DNA from: Acetivibrio thermocellus ATCC 27405
Lineage (GTDB): Bacteria; Bacillota; Clostridia; Acetivibrionales; Acetivibrionaceae
DNA length: 64,000 bases
Direction of reading: 5' to 3'
Assembly (NCBI RefSeq): GCF_000015865.1
Contig: NC_009012.1
Location: forward strand, 186,001-250,000
Both the position numbers and the translations under genes were made by a program. How positions within the stretch are numbered: position 1 is the first letter of the stretch; the number at the start of each line of letters is the position of its first letter. Below the pieces are notes generated by a model. It saw nothing but the letters and a program-made list of their open reading frames with translations. It searched no databases and was not told where the DNA came from. Positions 35,399 to 44,788 of the stretch are shown one piece after another.

Positions 35399-38245
35399 AT
35401 GAAGAGGGGTCTTTTCGTTCTGTTTGTTGCAATGGTTCTTGTATTCAATTCTTTCACTATGTGTGCAGAAGCGCTGAAGCTTACTTATGACGGCAAAGTG
35501 CATGAGTATACGGGAAATATTTACACATTGAAAGTCGACGGTGAAGTTGTCAATTCCGATTTGCCTCCAATTATAATTAACGGACGTTCTTTAGTCCCTG
35601 TCAGAGCGATTTTTGAAAAGCTCGGTGCAAAGGTCGGATGGGATGCGGCGAGTAAAAAAGTGACAATATCATATGACAGCAACACAATAGAGCTCAAAAT
35701 AAATGATGTAAATGCCCTGGTAAACGGAACCAAAGTAGCGATGGAAGTTCCGGCAAAGATTATAAATGACAGGACTGTGGTTCCTGTGCGCTTTGTCGGA
35801 GAGCAGCTGGGCATGGAAGTCGGATGGAATGCGGAAAAAGGCGAGATTACTTTGGACAGCGGAAAAAGCGTTGTTGCCAGCATAAATGATATCAATTATA
35901 AAATTGACGGAAACTTGCATCAGGTAAAAATAGAGCTCGATAAATGCAGGGAATACAAAATAATGAGAGTTGCCAATCCCGACAGAATTGTTGTGGATTT
36001 TCCCAATACGAAGCTTTCAAATGCCAACACAAACATTAGTGTGGGCAGTGAGCTTATAAGTTCGATACGCTGCGGAAATCCCGATACAAAAACCGCAAGA
36101 GTGGTGCTCGATGTGGTTGGCCAGCCCCAGTACATAGTAAAAGAAGAGGGAAGCAATGTTGTATTGAACCTTCAAAAGCCAAATACGGGTAGACCATCCG
36201 GAACTGTGGGCAGCAATAAACTTGATGTTGAACATGTCAGTAAAACCGACCATGACGAAGTATATATAAAATGCGGGACTGCTCCTGAATACAATTCTTT
36301 TACTCTTTCCGATCCTGAAAGAATTGTGATTGACGTATCAGGAGCGTATATTGAGGGCGAAATTAAAAATATTGAAACAAAAGGCAACCTGGTAAAGTCC
36401 GTAAGATGTGCAAACCAAAGCGGTAATGTGGCAAGAGTGGTGGTTGATCTTCAGCAAAAGTTGAACCATAAAATCATAAAATCGGGAGAATATCTTATTG
36501 TATACATATCCAGAGCACCTATTTCGGAAAATCCTGCAGTTTCTTTGCCCAGCCGCGGAGGCACCGGCAAAGATGAAGGGTCAAGGGACAATATTCTTTA
36601 TGTTGCCTATGAACCTGACGGTCAAAAGGACAAAGTTGTTTTAAGCCTTGACAGTTACGAGAATTACAATATTGTAAAGAATGTTGAAAAAAATAAAATT
36701 ATTATCGACATACCCAACGCCATAGGTCCTTCTGAGGCAAAAACAATCAGCGTTGACAGTGATATGGTCGGCAGCGTCAAATATGTCGGCTTTGACAAGT
36801 CGTATGCACAGGTGGAGATTGGGCTTAAAAGCAAAATTCAATACGAAGTAATTGAAAAAGAAGGCAGACTTGAACTGGTTCTTTCCAAAGCTGCCGAAGT
36901 TTCGCCGTCGCCATCTCCAACACCTACGCCTACACCGACTCCGACACAGACACCTACCTCTACGCCGACACCGACGCAGTCGCCGACTCCAACTCCGACT
37001 CCGACCCCGGTGCAGGTGGTGAAGGATGGTTCTCTTTCAATAGCTTATAACGTTGCATCCACTTACAGCAAAGTCATACTTGGGATACAGAATTATAAGA
37101 ATTATAATGTAAACCGTATTTCAGACCCTGATCGTATTGTGATTGACATAACGGGGGCAAATGTTGAGAAAACTGCGAATACCGTTGAGATAAAGAAGGG
37201 ATTTATAGAGGCAATAAGGTATTCGCAATATGAAGTGGGAGTTGTCAGGGTTGTTATTGATGTCAAAGACAATCCGAAGCACGATGTGAAAAAATCGGGA
37301 GACAAATTGGAGATATACCTTAAAGATTCAGTTTCAGGTCAAAATTATAAAAATATAAAGTATGTCAACAACATGGACAGAATACACTTCATCTTGCAAG
37401 GAGCAAAGCTTACGGAGGGCGGAGCCGACCTTAAGAAGTTTTATACTGAAAAGTATGACCTCGGCGGAAAAAGATATACAATAACATTCCCTTCAAACCT
37501 TGCTGATATTGGCAGCGGCATAATGCAGATAAACGACGGAATAGTAGATTATGTCAAGATTACTCAAAATCCTGACACAAAACAAACAAGCATGGAATTT
37601 AACACAAAAGAAGCCTATAGTTATTTGATAATTACCCGGGGTGACGTGAACAATACAACCATCACACTGCTGAAGAAAGCATCCAGGGACGACAAGCTTG
37701 TGGTCATTGACCCCGGACACGGAGGTTTGGAAACCGGTGCGGTGTACGGAGACTGCTATGAAAAGGATTTCAACCTCGATATTGCAAAGAGACTGAACGC
37801 ACTTTTAAAGAGTAAAGGTGTCAAAACTTATATGATTCGTGAGGATGACAGTTATGTGGGCTTGTATGAGAGAGCATATATTGCAAATACTCTCAACGCC
37901 ACACTGTTTTTAAGCATACACAATAATGCATATAATACCAAGTCTCATGGAACTGAGACACTGTATTATCCGACACCGGCAGGAGCTACCGGATTTACCA
38001 GCAAGAGGTTTGCGCAGATTATTCAAAGCCGCCTTGTCAGCAAGCTGAAGACAAAGGACAGGGGAATTGTGGAAAGACCGAATTTGGTAGTTCTTAAAGC
38101 GACTAAAATGCCGGCGGCTTTGGCGGAAGTTGCGTTTATGGACAATAGCGAAGAACTGCAAAAGCTTAAAACGGAAGAATTCAGGCAAAAAGCGGCGGAA
38201 GCACTGTGTGAAGCCGTAATTCAGGCTTTGGCGGAAGTAGAATAG
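35399..38245 (+). CDS. Secreted N-acetylmuramoyl-L-alanine amidase with copper-amine-oxidase-like and AMIN domains
   Basis: Large secreted peptidoglycan hydrolase of 948 residues. A signal peptide (MKRGLFVLFVAMVLVFNSFT) is followed by a copper amine oxidase N-terminal-like domain with two repeats (INGRSLVPVRAIFEKLGAKV and INDRTVVPVRFVGEQLGMEV), typical of clostridial surface proteins. Several AMIN-type beta domains follow (motifs such as PDRIVVDFPN, PERIVIDVSG, PDRIVIDITG). A Pro/Thr linker of about 35 residues sits near 500-535 (36903-37012). The C-terminal amidase_3 domain has zinc ligands in VIDPGHGGLETGA, the Glu of YEKDFNLDIA, FLSIHNNAYN and the catalytic Glu in LAEVAFMD. AMIN domains target such enzymes to wall sites. 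ATG 35399 follows GAGGTG. Confidence 0.92.
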   Translation: MKRGLFVLFVAMVLVFNSFTMCAEALKLTYDGKVHEYTGNIYTLKVDGEVVNSDLPPIIINGRSLVPVRAIFEKLGAKVGWDAASKKVTISYDSNTIELKINDVNALVNGTKVAMEVPAKIINDRTVVPVRFVGEQLGMEVGWNAEKGEITLDSGKSVVASINDINYKIDGNLHQVKIELDKCREYKIMRVANPDRIVVDFPNTKLSNANTNISVGSELISSIRCGNPDTKTARVVLDVVGQPQYIVKEEGSNVVLNLQKPNTGRPSGTVGSNKLDVEHVSKTDHDEVYIKCGTAPEYNSFTLSDPERIVIDVSGAYIEGEIKNIETKGNLVKSVRCANQSGNVARVVVDLQQKLNHKIIKSGEYLIVYISRAPISENPAVSLPSRGGTGKDEGSRDNILYVAYEPDGQKDKVVLSLDSYENYNIVKNVEKNKIIIDIPNAIGPSEAKTISVDSDMVGSVKYVGFDKSYAQVEIGLKSKIQYEVIEKEGRLELVLSKAAEVSPSPSPTPTPTPTPTQTPTSTPTPTQSPTPTPTPTPVQVVKDGSLSIAYNVASTYSKVILGIQNYKNYNVNRISDPDRIVIDITGANVEKTANTVEIKKGFIEAIRYSQYEVGVVRVVIDVKDNPKHDVKKSGDKLEIYLKDSVSGQNYKNIKYVNNMDRIHFILQGAKLTEGGADLKKFYTEKYDLGGKRYTITFPSNLADIGSGIMQINDGIVDYVKITQNPDTKQTSMEFNTKEAYSYLIITRGDVNNTTITLLKKASRDDKLVVIDPGHGGLETGAVYGDCYEKDFNLDIAKRLNALLKSKGVKTYMIREDDSYVGLYERAYIANTLNATLFLSIHNNAYNTKSHGTETLYYPTPAGATGFTSKRFAQIIQSRLVSKLKTKDRGIVERPNLVVLKATKMPAALAEVAFMDNSEELQKLKTEEFRQKAAEALCEAVIQALAEVE
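36903..37012 (+). repeat. Pro/Thr linker-coding short repeats
   Basis: Tandem six-base-like repeats (ACTCCGACTCCGAC type) encoding a PTPTPT linker inside the amidase gene. It is prone to length change by slippage. It is not a CRISPR or regulatory element. Confidence 0.7.
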
Positions 38246-38275
38246 AAATAGGATAGTGGGGATGAAACAAAGAAA

Positions 38276-38307
38276 AGAAGGTGGTGTAAAAAACTGCCTT
38301 CTTTTTT
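38276..38307 (+). terminator. Terminator after the amidase gene
   Basis: AGAAGGTGG pairs with CTGCCTTCT (two G-T pairs), followed by TTTTT. Confidence 0.75.
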
Positions 38308-38459
38308 ATTATCCCTTGTTTTAAATAAACAGACTTTGTGTTATTATAAAATATGGATAAAGAATGCAAAGGTTCTAAAGCTGTATGCAAAAACAAGGTG
38401 CATATGGCTTTGTCATCTTGGGTGGCATAATAAACAATAGAGGAAAGGTTGTGTTTGAA

Positions 38460-39449
38460 GTGGCAGTATTGGTTACAGGAGGAGCAGGTTATATTGGAAG
38501 CCACACAGTGGCGGAACTTGTAGAAAAGAAGGAAGAGGTAATAGTTGTCGATAACCTTGAAAAAGGCCACAGGGATGCTGTGGCAGGAGCGAAACTTATT
38601 GTAGGTGATTTAAGGGATAAAGAATTTGTGAAAAAAGTATTTTTGGAAAACGATATTGAAGCGGTTATCCATTTTGCGGCTTATATTGAAGTAGGCGAAA
38701 GCGTCCAAAATCCCTTAAAATATTATAACAACAATGTTATCGCAACTTTAAACCTTCTTACGGCAATGGAAGAGGCAAAAGTCGACAAAATTGTATTTTC
38801 TTCCACGGCGGCAACCTATGGTGAGCCGGAAAACATACCGATCTTGGAGACTGACAGAACCCTTCCCACCAATCCGTACGGTGAAACCAAGCTGGCTGTT
38901 GAAAAGGCTCTTAAGTGGTGTGACAGAGCTTATGGTATTAAATACATTGCCTTGAGGTATTTTAATGCCAGCGGTGCCCATGAAAGCGGAGAAATAGGCG
39001 AGGACCATTCTCCCGAAAGCCATTTGATTCCCCTTGTTATCCAGGCAGCCCTGGGTAAAAGGGAATCCATAAAGATATTCGGAAATGATTATAATACTCC
39101 GGACGGAACATGTATAAGGGATTACATACACGTTTCCGACCTTGCAAACGCCCACTATCTTGCGTTGCAAAGGCTCAGAGAAGGCAAGGAAAGCGCGGTT
39201 TACAATCTTGGAAACGGAAAAGGTTTTTCCGTAAAAGAGGTTATTGATGTGGTACGAAAAGTCACGGGAAGACCGATAAAAGTTGAAGACGCTCCGAGAA
39301 GACCCGGAGACCCGGCAGTACTGGTTGCTTCATCGGAAAAAATCAAAAAGGAGCTGAACTGGCAGCCACGCATGGCTGATCTCGAGACAATTGTAAGCAC
39401 TGCGTGGAAATGGCACTTATCCCATCCGAACGGCTATAATGACAAATAA
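38460..39449 (+). CDS. galE: UDP-glucose 4-epimerase
   Basis: NAD-dependent interconversion of UDP-glucose and UDP-galactose for surface polysaccharides. The protein (329 residues) has the Rossmann motif VLVTGGAGYIGSHTVAE, the Ser in FSSTAATYGEP, and the catalytic Tyr-Lys pair in NPYGETKLAVEKAL. The C-terminal substrate domain (RPGDPAVLVASSEK) is normal. The start is GTG 38460, giving the usual MAVLVTGGAG; GTG 38451 is possible, and the frame is open upstream without a clear site. Confidence 0.94.
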   Translation: MAVLVTGGAGYIGSHTVAELVEKKEEVIVVDNLEKGHRDAVAGAKLIVGDLRDKEFVKKVFLENDIEAVIHFAAYIEVGESVQNPLKYYNNNVIATLNLLTAMEEAKVDKIVFSSTAATYGEPENIPILETDRTLPTNPYGETKLAVEKALKWCDRAYGIKYIALRYFNASGAHESGEIGEDHSPESHLIPLVIQAALGKRESIKIFGNDYNTPDGTCIRDYIHVSDLANAHYLALQRLREGKESAVYNLGNGKGFSVKEVIDVVRKVTGRPIKVEDAPRRPGDPAVLVASSEKIKKELNWQPRMADLETIVSTAWKWHLSHPNGYNDK

Positions 39450-39551
39450 TAAGCAAAAAAGATAATAAAACTTGATAAATAGATTATATTATTCCCGGCT
39501 TCTGTCTATAATTACAGTAATACTAATATTTTACTGTAAGGAGTAGGTAAT

Positions 39552-40724
39552 ATGAAGAAGCTGGGATGTCTTGTTATTGCTTTACTGGTTGCATTTTTGT
39601 TCGGATGTCAGGTACCGACGGATAAAACAACTGAAAATGAAAACGGTGTGAACAGCCCGGATATTGATAAAGAAGTTATGAGCTTGAATGACGCAATAGA
39701 TGAGAAAGAAAATGGGGAAAGAAATGAGGAAGGTGCTGCAGGTGAGAGCGGCAAAGAATCAAGTAAATCTCCGGAGGCTTGGAAGGAAAGTGTATTAAGC
39801 ACTGTGGAGCCGTCGGTGGAAAATGGTGAAAGTAAGGAAAAAAGCAAGGAAAAAACGAAAATTGCTGTGACCGTGTATTACAGGGACAGCGACAACTGCC
39901 TCATTCCTATAACGAGAGATATTTATAAAGAAGAGGGCATTGCCAAAGCCGCTTTAAGATGCATGGTAGACAATGATTCAAATCGCAGTGCGGTGCAATC
40001 TCTGGGACTTTATCCTGTTTTGCCGGAAGGTACCGAAATATTGGGAATGAACATAAAAGACGGTATCGCAACGGTTGACTTTAATAGCCGTATTTTGGAC
40101 TACAAAGACAAAACAGCTGAGAATAATATAGTGGCGGGTGTTGTATACTGTCTTACTGAGTTTAGCACAATTGACGGCGTAAAAATATTGGTTGAAGGCA
40201 TGGAAAAGGAAAAACTGCAATATGGCGCCGATATATCCGGTGTTCTTGACAGAGACAATGTGCTTATAAATTCGGATAAGGTAAACCTTCAGGACAAACT
40301 GAAAAAAGCGGACATTTACATGTTTAAGTACATAAAAGACAAAAATGAGTTTATTATTCCGATTTCAATGGAATATATCGGTGTTCCGGAGGAAGAACTT
40401 CCGGCGCAGATAATAAGAATGCTGGCTGAAAAGCCTGCCAACGAGAGAATTTATTCTTTGATTCCGTCGGGAGTCGAGGTGCTTGGCAGCAGGATTGAGG
40501 GAAACCTTCTTATATTGGATTTTAACAAAGAAATAAAAAACTACGGGGGCACGGCCAGGGAAGAAGGTATTTTGAAGCAGATACTGTATAGTATGAAGCA
40601 GCTTAAAAATATTGAGAAAATACGAATTCTTATTGAGGGCAAAAAAGACCATCTTCCCGAAGGTACCGACATATCCGGCGAGATGTTGCTTCCTGTGGAA
40701 ATTAACAGACAAAAAGACTTGTAA
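39552..40724 (+). CDS. Lipoprotein with two GerMN domains
   Basis: Predicted lipoprotein of 390 residues. The signal peptide ends FLFGC (Cys about 19). A Ser/Glu/Lys-rich low-complexity spacer runs to about residue 100. Two GerMN domains follow, each with the pattern LPEGTEILGMNIKDGIATVD or IPSGVEVLGSRIEGNLLILD. GerM of Bacillus acts in sporulation and germination. GerMN proteins in clostridia often occur near cell-wall genes, as here (AMIN amidase upstream). The molecular function is unknown. ATG 39552 follows AAGGAG. Confidence 0.87.
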   Translation: MKKLGCLVIALLVAFLFGCQVPTDKTTENENGVNSPDIDKEVMSLNDAIDEKENGERNEEGAAGESGKESSKSPEAWKESVLSTVEPSVENGESKEKSKEKTKIAVTVYYRDSDNCLIPITRDIYKEEGIAKAALRCMVDNDSNRSAVQSLGLYPVLPEGTEILGMNIKDGIATVDFNSRILDYKDKTAENNIVAGVVYCLTEFSTIDGVKILVEGMEKEKLQYGADISGVLDRDNVLINSDKVNLQDKLKKADIYMFKYIKDKNEFIIPISMEYIGVPEEELPAQIIRMLAEKPANERIYSLIPSGVEVLGSRIEGNLLILDFNKEIKNYGGTAREEGILKQILYSMKQLKNIEKIRILIEGKKDHLPEGTDISGEMLLPVEINRQKDL

Positions 40725-40791
40725 TTTGTTTTAAATTATAGGAAAATTAAAAATATTACAGGAATTATAATGACGGCAGAAAGGTGTGAAC

Positions 40792-41583
40792 ATGTTGAGA
40801 ATTGATGGAAGAGGCCAGTCTGATTTAAGACCGGTAAAAATAACGCGAAACTATATCAAGCACGCCGAGGGCTCGGTTTTGATTGAGATGGGGGATACAA
40901 AGGTAATTTGTACGGCCACTGTGGACGACAAAGTGCCTCCTTTTAAGAAAAACACCGGAGAAGGATGGGTTACCGCGGAATATTCAATGCTGCCGAGGGC
41001 TACTGCGGCCCGTAATCCAAGAGATATAAGCAAACTGAAGCTCAGCGGAAGAAGCCAGGAAATACAAAGGCTTATAGGAAGAGCACTTCGCTCGGTGGTG
41101 AATTTGAACCTTTTGGGAGAGAGGGAAATTATAATAGACTGTGACGTTATTCAGGCGGACGGCGGCACAAGAACCGCCTCGATTACCGGCGGTTTTGTCG
41201 CTTTGGTGGATGCCTGCAAGAAACTTGTGGATGACGGCATAATTGAAAAAATACCGGTGACCGACTTTTTGGCAGCGGTAAGTGTCGGTATTGTAGACGG
41301 CGAGGAAATGCTTGATTTGTGCTACATGGAGGATTCGAATGCTGCCACTGACATGAATGTCGTGATGACATCAAAAGGCGAATTTATTGAGATTCAGGCT
41401 ACCGGTGAGCAATTACCTTTCAAAAAAGAGCAGTTTGACAAACTTTTAAGTTTTGCGGAAAAAGGTATAAGTCAGTTGATTGAAATACAAAAAGATGCTT
41501 TGGGTCAGGTAGCAAGTGAGGTTGGGAGAGTTACGAAAGATGAGAAAATTTGTAATTGCAACGAAGAACAAGGGCAAGCTTAA
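40792..41583 (+). CDS. rph: Ribonuclease PH
   Basis: Phosphorolytic 3'-5' exoribonuclease that trims tRNA 3' ends, about 263 residues. The start [20 protein letters not shown], the [18 protein letters not shown] segment and [20 protein letters not shown] are diagnostic. ATG 40792 follows AAAGG by about 7 bases (GTG 40786 and TTG 40795 are alternatives). The end overlaps rdgB by 44 bases, and the rph-rdgB pair is conserved in Firmicutes. Confidence 0.96.
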   Translation: MLRIDGRGQSDLRPVKITRNYIKHAEGSVLIEMGDTKVICTATVDDKVPPFKKNTGEGWVTAEYSMLPRATAARNPRDISKLKLSGRSQEIQRLIGRALRSVVNLNLLGEREIIIDCDVIQADGGTRTASITGGFVALVDACKKLVDDGIIEKIPVTDFLAAVSVGIVDGEEMLDLCYMEDSNAATDMNVVMTSKGEFIEIQATGEQLPFKKEQFDKLLSFAEKGISQLIEIQKDALGQVASEVGRVTKDEKICNCNEEQGQA

Positions 41584-42139
41584 GGAAATACAGGAAATAT
41601 TGGACGGACTTGATTTTGAAGTTGTATCAATGGAGGAAATGGGCATAACCAAGGATATTGAAGAGTCCGGAAGCACTTTCGAGGAAAATGCCCTTATCAA
41701 AGCGAGGGAAGTTTATAAAGCTTGCGGCGAGATAGTGATGGCCGATGATTCGGGCCTGGAAGTGGACTATTTAAACGGTGCTCCCGGTATTTATTCTTCA
41801 AGATTTGCAGGAGAAGGGGCAAGTGACGAGGACAGGAACAACAAGCTTCTCTCGCTTTTAAAAGATGTGCCCTTCGAGCAAAGAAAAGCAAGGTTTGTGT
41901 GCGTTATTGCGGTGATACTTTCCGATGAAGAATATTTTACGGTAAGGGGAACCGTTGAAGGTTACATAGGCTTTGAACCTAAAGGCGACAATGGCTTTGG
42001 GTATGACCCTTTGTTTTTTATTCCGGAATATAATATGACGGCGGCACAAATGAAGCCGTCCAAAAAGCATGAAATAAGCCATCGGGGAAAAGCCATGAGA
42101 ATGATGCTTGAAGAGCTTAAAAAGAGGTTGGACCTGTAA
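41540..42139 (+). CDS. rdgB: XTP/dITP diphosphatase (RdgB/HAM1 family)
   Basis: House-cleaning nucleotidase that removes dITP, XTP and similar purine nucleotides. The 199 residues start [20 protein letters not shown] and contain [30 protein letters not shown] and [15 protein letters not shown] 41540 gives the family N-terminus after GAAAG within the end of rph. A terminator follows. Confidence 0.95.
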   Translation: MRKFVIATKNKGKLKEIQEILDGLDFEVVSMEEMGITKDIEESGSTFEENALIKAREVYKACGEIVMADDSGLEVDYLNGAPGIYSSRFAGEGASDEDRNNKLLSLLKDVPFEQRKARFVCVIAVILSDEEYFTVRGTVEGYIGFEPKGDNGFGYDPLFFIPEYNMTAAQMKPSKKHEISHRGKAMRMMLEELKKRLDL

Positions 42140-42240
42140 AGGGAAAATCGTTGGGAAAATTGTTTTGTAAACAGCGGTTCGAATTTGGATAAAAATTTTA
42201 TATGAAATTTTAGAATTATGGATTATATTTATAATAATAG

Positions 42241-42270
42241 AAAGGCTGTTGCAAAAAGCAATAGCCTTTT
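42241..42270 (+). terminator. Terminator after rdgB
   Basis: AAAGGCTGTTGC pairs with GCAATAGCCTTTT (one G-T pair) across an A-rich loop. Confidence 0.85.
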
Positions 42271-42280
42271 GTTTGATTCT

Positions 42281-42555
42281 TGATATTTACATAAAATGTA
42301 CGGCACGGAAATTAAAGCTTGTATTTTGTTCAGTTTATTGATATAATTTTATTGTAATAATGTGTTAACAATAAACGTTTTAATAATTGATTGTTCGTTG
42401 TTGATTGCACGAGTGATTTTAGCATGCCATCTTCCAATTCATTTCTGTTATTTTCATCGCTGCTGTTAAAATAAACGATTAAGTTGTGTTTTTGTAGGCA
42501 ATTAGGGTTATTTTATATAAACCTTAATAATATATTAATATTAGGGGGATTTGTT
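42281..42555 (+). promoter_or_regulatory. Upstream region of serpin 1
   Basis: This is 275 AT-rich bases with no ORF, conserved with 44482-44771. Blocks such as TTCAGTTTATTGATATAAT may hold a promoter (TTTATT or TTGATA with TATAAT-like sequence), but the -35/-10 assignment is not certain. Confidence 0.4.
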
Positions 42556-44358
42556 ATGCAAAAGAAATTAATTTGTTTCCTGGTTTTTGCATTGCTGTCT
42601 TCTTTTTTGTTTGTCGGCAACTCATTTGCGGACGGAAACTGGAAAACTTATTACGAGTTATATCCTGATCCGGTTGTGACGGATACCAGTGCTGTCATTA
42701 GATTTAAGATTATCAAAGTAAAAATTGACGACTATATAACAATGCCGGGATATGTGTACGATGTTGAATACTGGAAAACTGATGAACCTTCAAACGTTAT
42801 GCATAGCTACAACATCTTATGGGGGGAATCCAGCAAGCAGATCTCAGAAGGGATTAGTGAAGTAGTGTATAGGACTGAGCTAACCGGTTTGGAGCCGAAC
42901 ACAGAGTATACATATAAGATTTATGGACAAATGCCTATTCGGAATAAAGAAGGTACTCCTGAAACTATCACATTTAAGACCCTTCCTAAAAAACTTGTTT
43001 ATGGTGAGTTGAATGGAGACGGAAAAATAAACAGCTCGGATCTTAACATGATGAAACGTTATTTACTCCGTTTGATAGACGGATTAAATGACACTGCTTG
43101 TGCGGATTTGAACGGAGATGGGAAAATAAACAGTTCTGACTATAGTATTTTAAAAAGGTATCTTCTTCGTATGATTGACAAATTTCCTGTAGAAAAGGAA
43201 GAAAAAAATGAAGGTGTAAGTGAAAACTTTATTAGAGGAAACAGCAATTTTGCATTTAACATTTTCAAAGAAATTAATAAAGATGAACAGGGCAAAAATG
43301 TGTTCATTTCTCCTTTTGGCATTTCAACTGCACTTTCCATGGTATATCAGGGGGCAAAATCCGATACCAGGGAAGAAATGGCGAAGGTTTTGGGCTATGA
43401 AGGACTTGATATTGAAGAGGTTAACAAAAGCTACAAGTATTTATTGCAATATTTTAATGGTCTTGATAATGATACAAAAATTAAAAGCAGCAATTCAATT
43501 TGGATGAATTCTTTACACGGCAATGCTATTAAAGAAGATTTCATATCCACAAACAAGGATGTGTTTGATGCGTTGGCTGAGACCCGCGACTTTTCTGATA
43601 AAGGTGTTGTGGATGAGATAAATGATTGGATCAGCAAGGCTACAGAAGGTCAAATAGACAAGATGCTCAGCGAAATTGATATGGATATGCTGGCGTATAT
43701 TATATCTGCATTGTATTTTAAAGGTACATGGACGGAAGAGTTTGATATTGAGAAAACGGTTAGTGTGCCTTTTGCATCTGAGGACGGCGGCGCTGACCAT
43801 GTTATGATGATGAGAAAGGAACTCTGCACTATAGAATTCGGTGAAGGTGATGGATACAAGGCTGTAAGATTGCCATATGGTGATGGTGAAATGGCCATGT
43901 ATTGTATTCTTCCCGATGAAGATACATCGATAAATGATTTTATTCAGAAGTTGGATTTGTCCATGTGGGAGAAAATTAAAAACAGTATAACTAAAAGAGA
44001 AAACGGAACGATTTATTTACCTCGCTTTAAAATGGAGTATGCCAAGGGCGAAAGCGGCAGTATAATGGAAAGTTTGAAGGCTTTAGGTATGAAAAAGGCG
44101 TTTGAGGAAGACGCTGACTTGTCCGGTATGACTGAAGCCGACGCATTTATTAGTGATGTTTTGCATAAGGCAGTAGTGGAAGTAAATGAAAAAGGAACGG
44201 AAGCTTCCGGAGTGGTTGTAATACCTATAGCTCCGACGAGTATAGCACCCGGACCCAAGTTTATTGCAAACAGACCGTTTGCATTCGTAATTGCGGATGA
44301 AAAATATGACACAATACTCTTTATGGGTAAATTATGTGACGGCGGGTTGATTAATTAA
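42556..44358 (+). CDS. Cellulosomal serpin with Fn3-like domain and type I dockerin (serpin 1)
   Basis: Secreted serine protease inhibitor of 600 residues. A signal peptide (to about 24, ending NSFA) is followed by an Fn3-like domain (about 30-145; TYYELYPDPVVTDTSAVIRF) and a type I dockerin (about 150-210) with two calcium-binding repeats, ELNGDGKINSSDLNMMKRYL and DLNGDGKINSSDYSILKRYL. The serpin fold runs from about 215 to 600. The reactive-centre hinge is EVNEKGTEASGVVVIP, with a small-residue-rich hinge compatible with inhibition; counting 17 residues from the Glu puts P1 near Thr-Ser. The dockerin should attach it to a scaffoldin cohesin in the cellulosome. C. thermocellum PinA is a described protein of this architecture. 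ATG 42556 follows AGGGGGA. Confidence 0.95.
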   Translation: MQKKLICFLVFALLSSFLFVGNSFADGNWKTYYELYPDPVVTDTSAVIRFKIIKVKIDDYITMPGYVYDVEYWKTDEPSNVMHSYNILWGESSKQISEGISEVVYRTELTGLEPNTEYTYKIYGQMPIRNKEGTPETITFKTLPKKLVYGELNGDGKINSSDLNMMKRYLLRLIDGLNDTACADLNGDGKINSSDYSILKRYLLRMIDKFPVEKEEKNEGVSENFIRGNSNFAFNIFKEINKDEQGKNVFISPFGISTALSMVYQGAKSDTREEMAKVLGYEGLDIEEVNKSYKYLLQYFNGLDNDTKIKSSNSIWMNSLHGNAIKEDFISTNKDVFDALAETRDFSDKGVVDEINDWISKATEGQIDKMLSEIDMDMLAYIISALYFKGTWTEEFDIEKTVSVPFASEDGGADHVMMMRKELCTIEFGEGDGYKAVRLPYGDGEMAMYCILPDEDTSINDFIQKLDLSMWEKIKNSITKRENGTIYLPRFKMEYAKGESGSIMESLKALGMKKAFEEDADLSGMTEADAFISDVLHKAVVEVNEKGTEASGVVVIPIAPTSIAPGPKFIANRPFAFVIADEKYDTILFMGKLCDGGLIN

Positions 44359-44383
44359 TAGTTGGAAGTTGTATGCAATATAA

Positions 44384-44422
44384 AATGGGCTGTTTCAAAA
44401 TAGATTTTTGAAATAGCCCATT
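44384..44422 (+). terminator. First hairpin after serpin 1
   Basis: AATGGGCTGTTTCAAAA pairs with TTTTGAAATAGCCCATT (one G-T pair), followed by GTTGTTGTT. Confidence 0.75.
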
Positions 44423-44441
44423 GTTGTTGTTCTGAAAATAC

Positions 44442-44470
44442 AAAAAGCAGGCTTTTAAACCTGCTTTTTT
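44442..44470 (+). terminator. Second hairpin after serpin 1
   Basis: AAAAAGCAGG pairs with CCTGCTTTTTT across an eight-base loop: a classical Rho-independent terminator. Confidence 0.85.
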
Positions 44471-44481
44471 GCTTGCATACT

Positions 44482-44771
44482 TAATATTTACATAAAATGA
44501 ACTGGATGAGAATTAAAGATTGAATTTTGTTCAGTTTATTGATATAATTTTAATGTAATAATATGTAGCAATGTGTAACAATAAACGTTTTAACAATTAA
44601 TTGTTCCAGTGTTACCTGTGCGTGGGATTTTAGCATGCCATTTGCCAATTCATTTCTGTTATTTTCACCGCTGCCGTTAAAATAAACAATTGAGTTTTTT
44701 CCACAGGCAATTAAGGGCTATGTTATATAAGCCTTAAATTATTAATATTAAATATTAGGGGGGAATCTGTT
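44482..44771 (+). promoter_or_regulatory. Upstream region of serpin 2
   Basis: Duplicated from the region upstream of serpin 1 with scattered differences, ending in an AGGGGGG ribosome binding site before ATG 44772. No ORF. Confidence 0.4.
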
Positions 44772-44788
44772 ATGCGAAAAAAATTAAT

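Larger units (their letters stand above)
42280..44358 (+). repeat. Serpin duplication unit, copy 1 (upstream region plus gene)
   Basis: About 275 bases of upstream sequence and the whole serpin gene are repeated at 44481-46588. Both upstream regions share long blocks such as GTTCAGTTTATTGATATAAT, ACAATAAACGTTTTAA and GATTTTAGCATGCCAT. This shows a tandem duplication that included the promoter. Confidence 0.85.

Noticed and set aside
36903-37012. Short tandem repeats resembling a small CRISPR or minisatellite
   Set aside because: They are in frame within the amidase gene and encode a Pro/Thr linker; no constant repeat with spacers.
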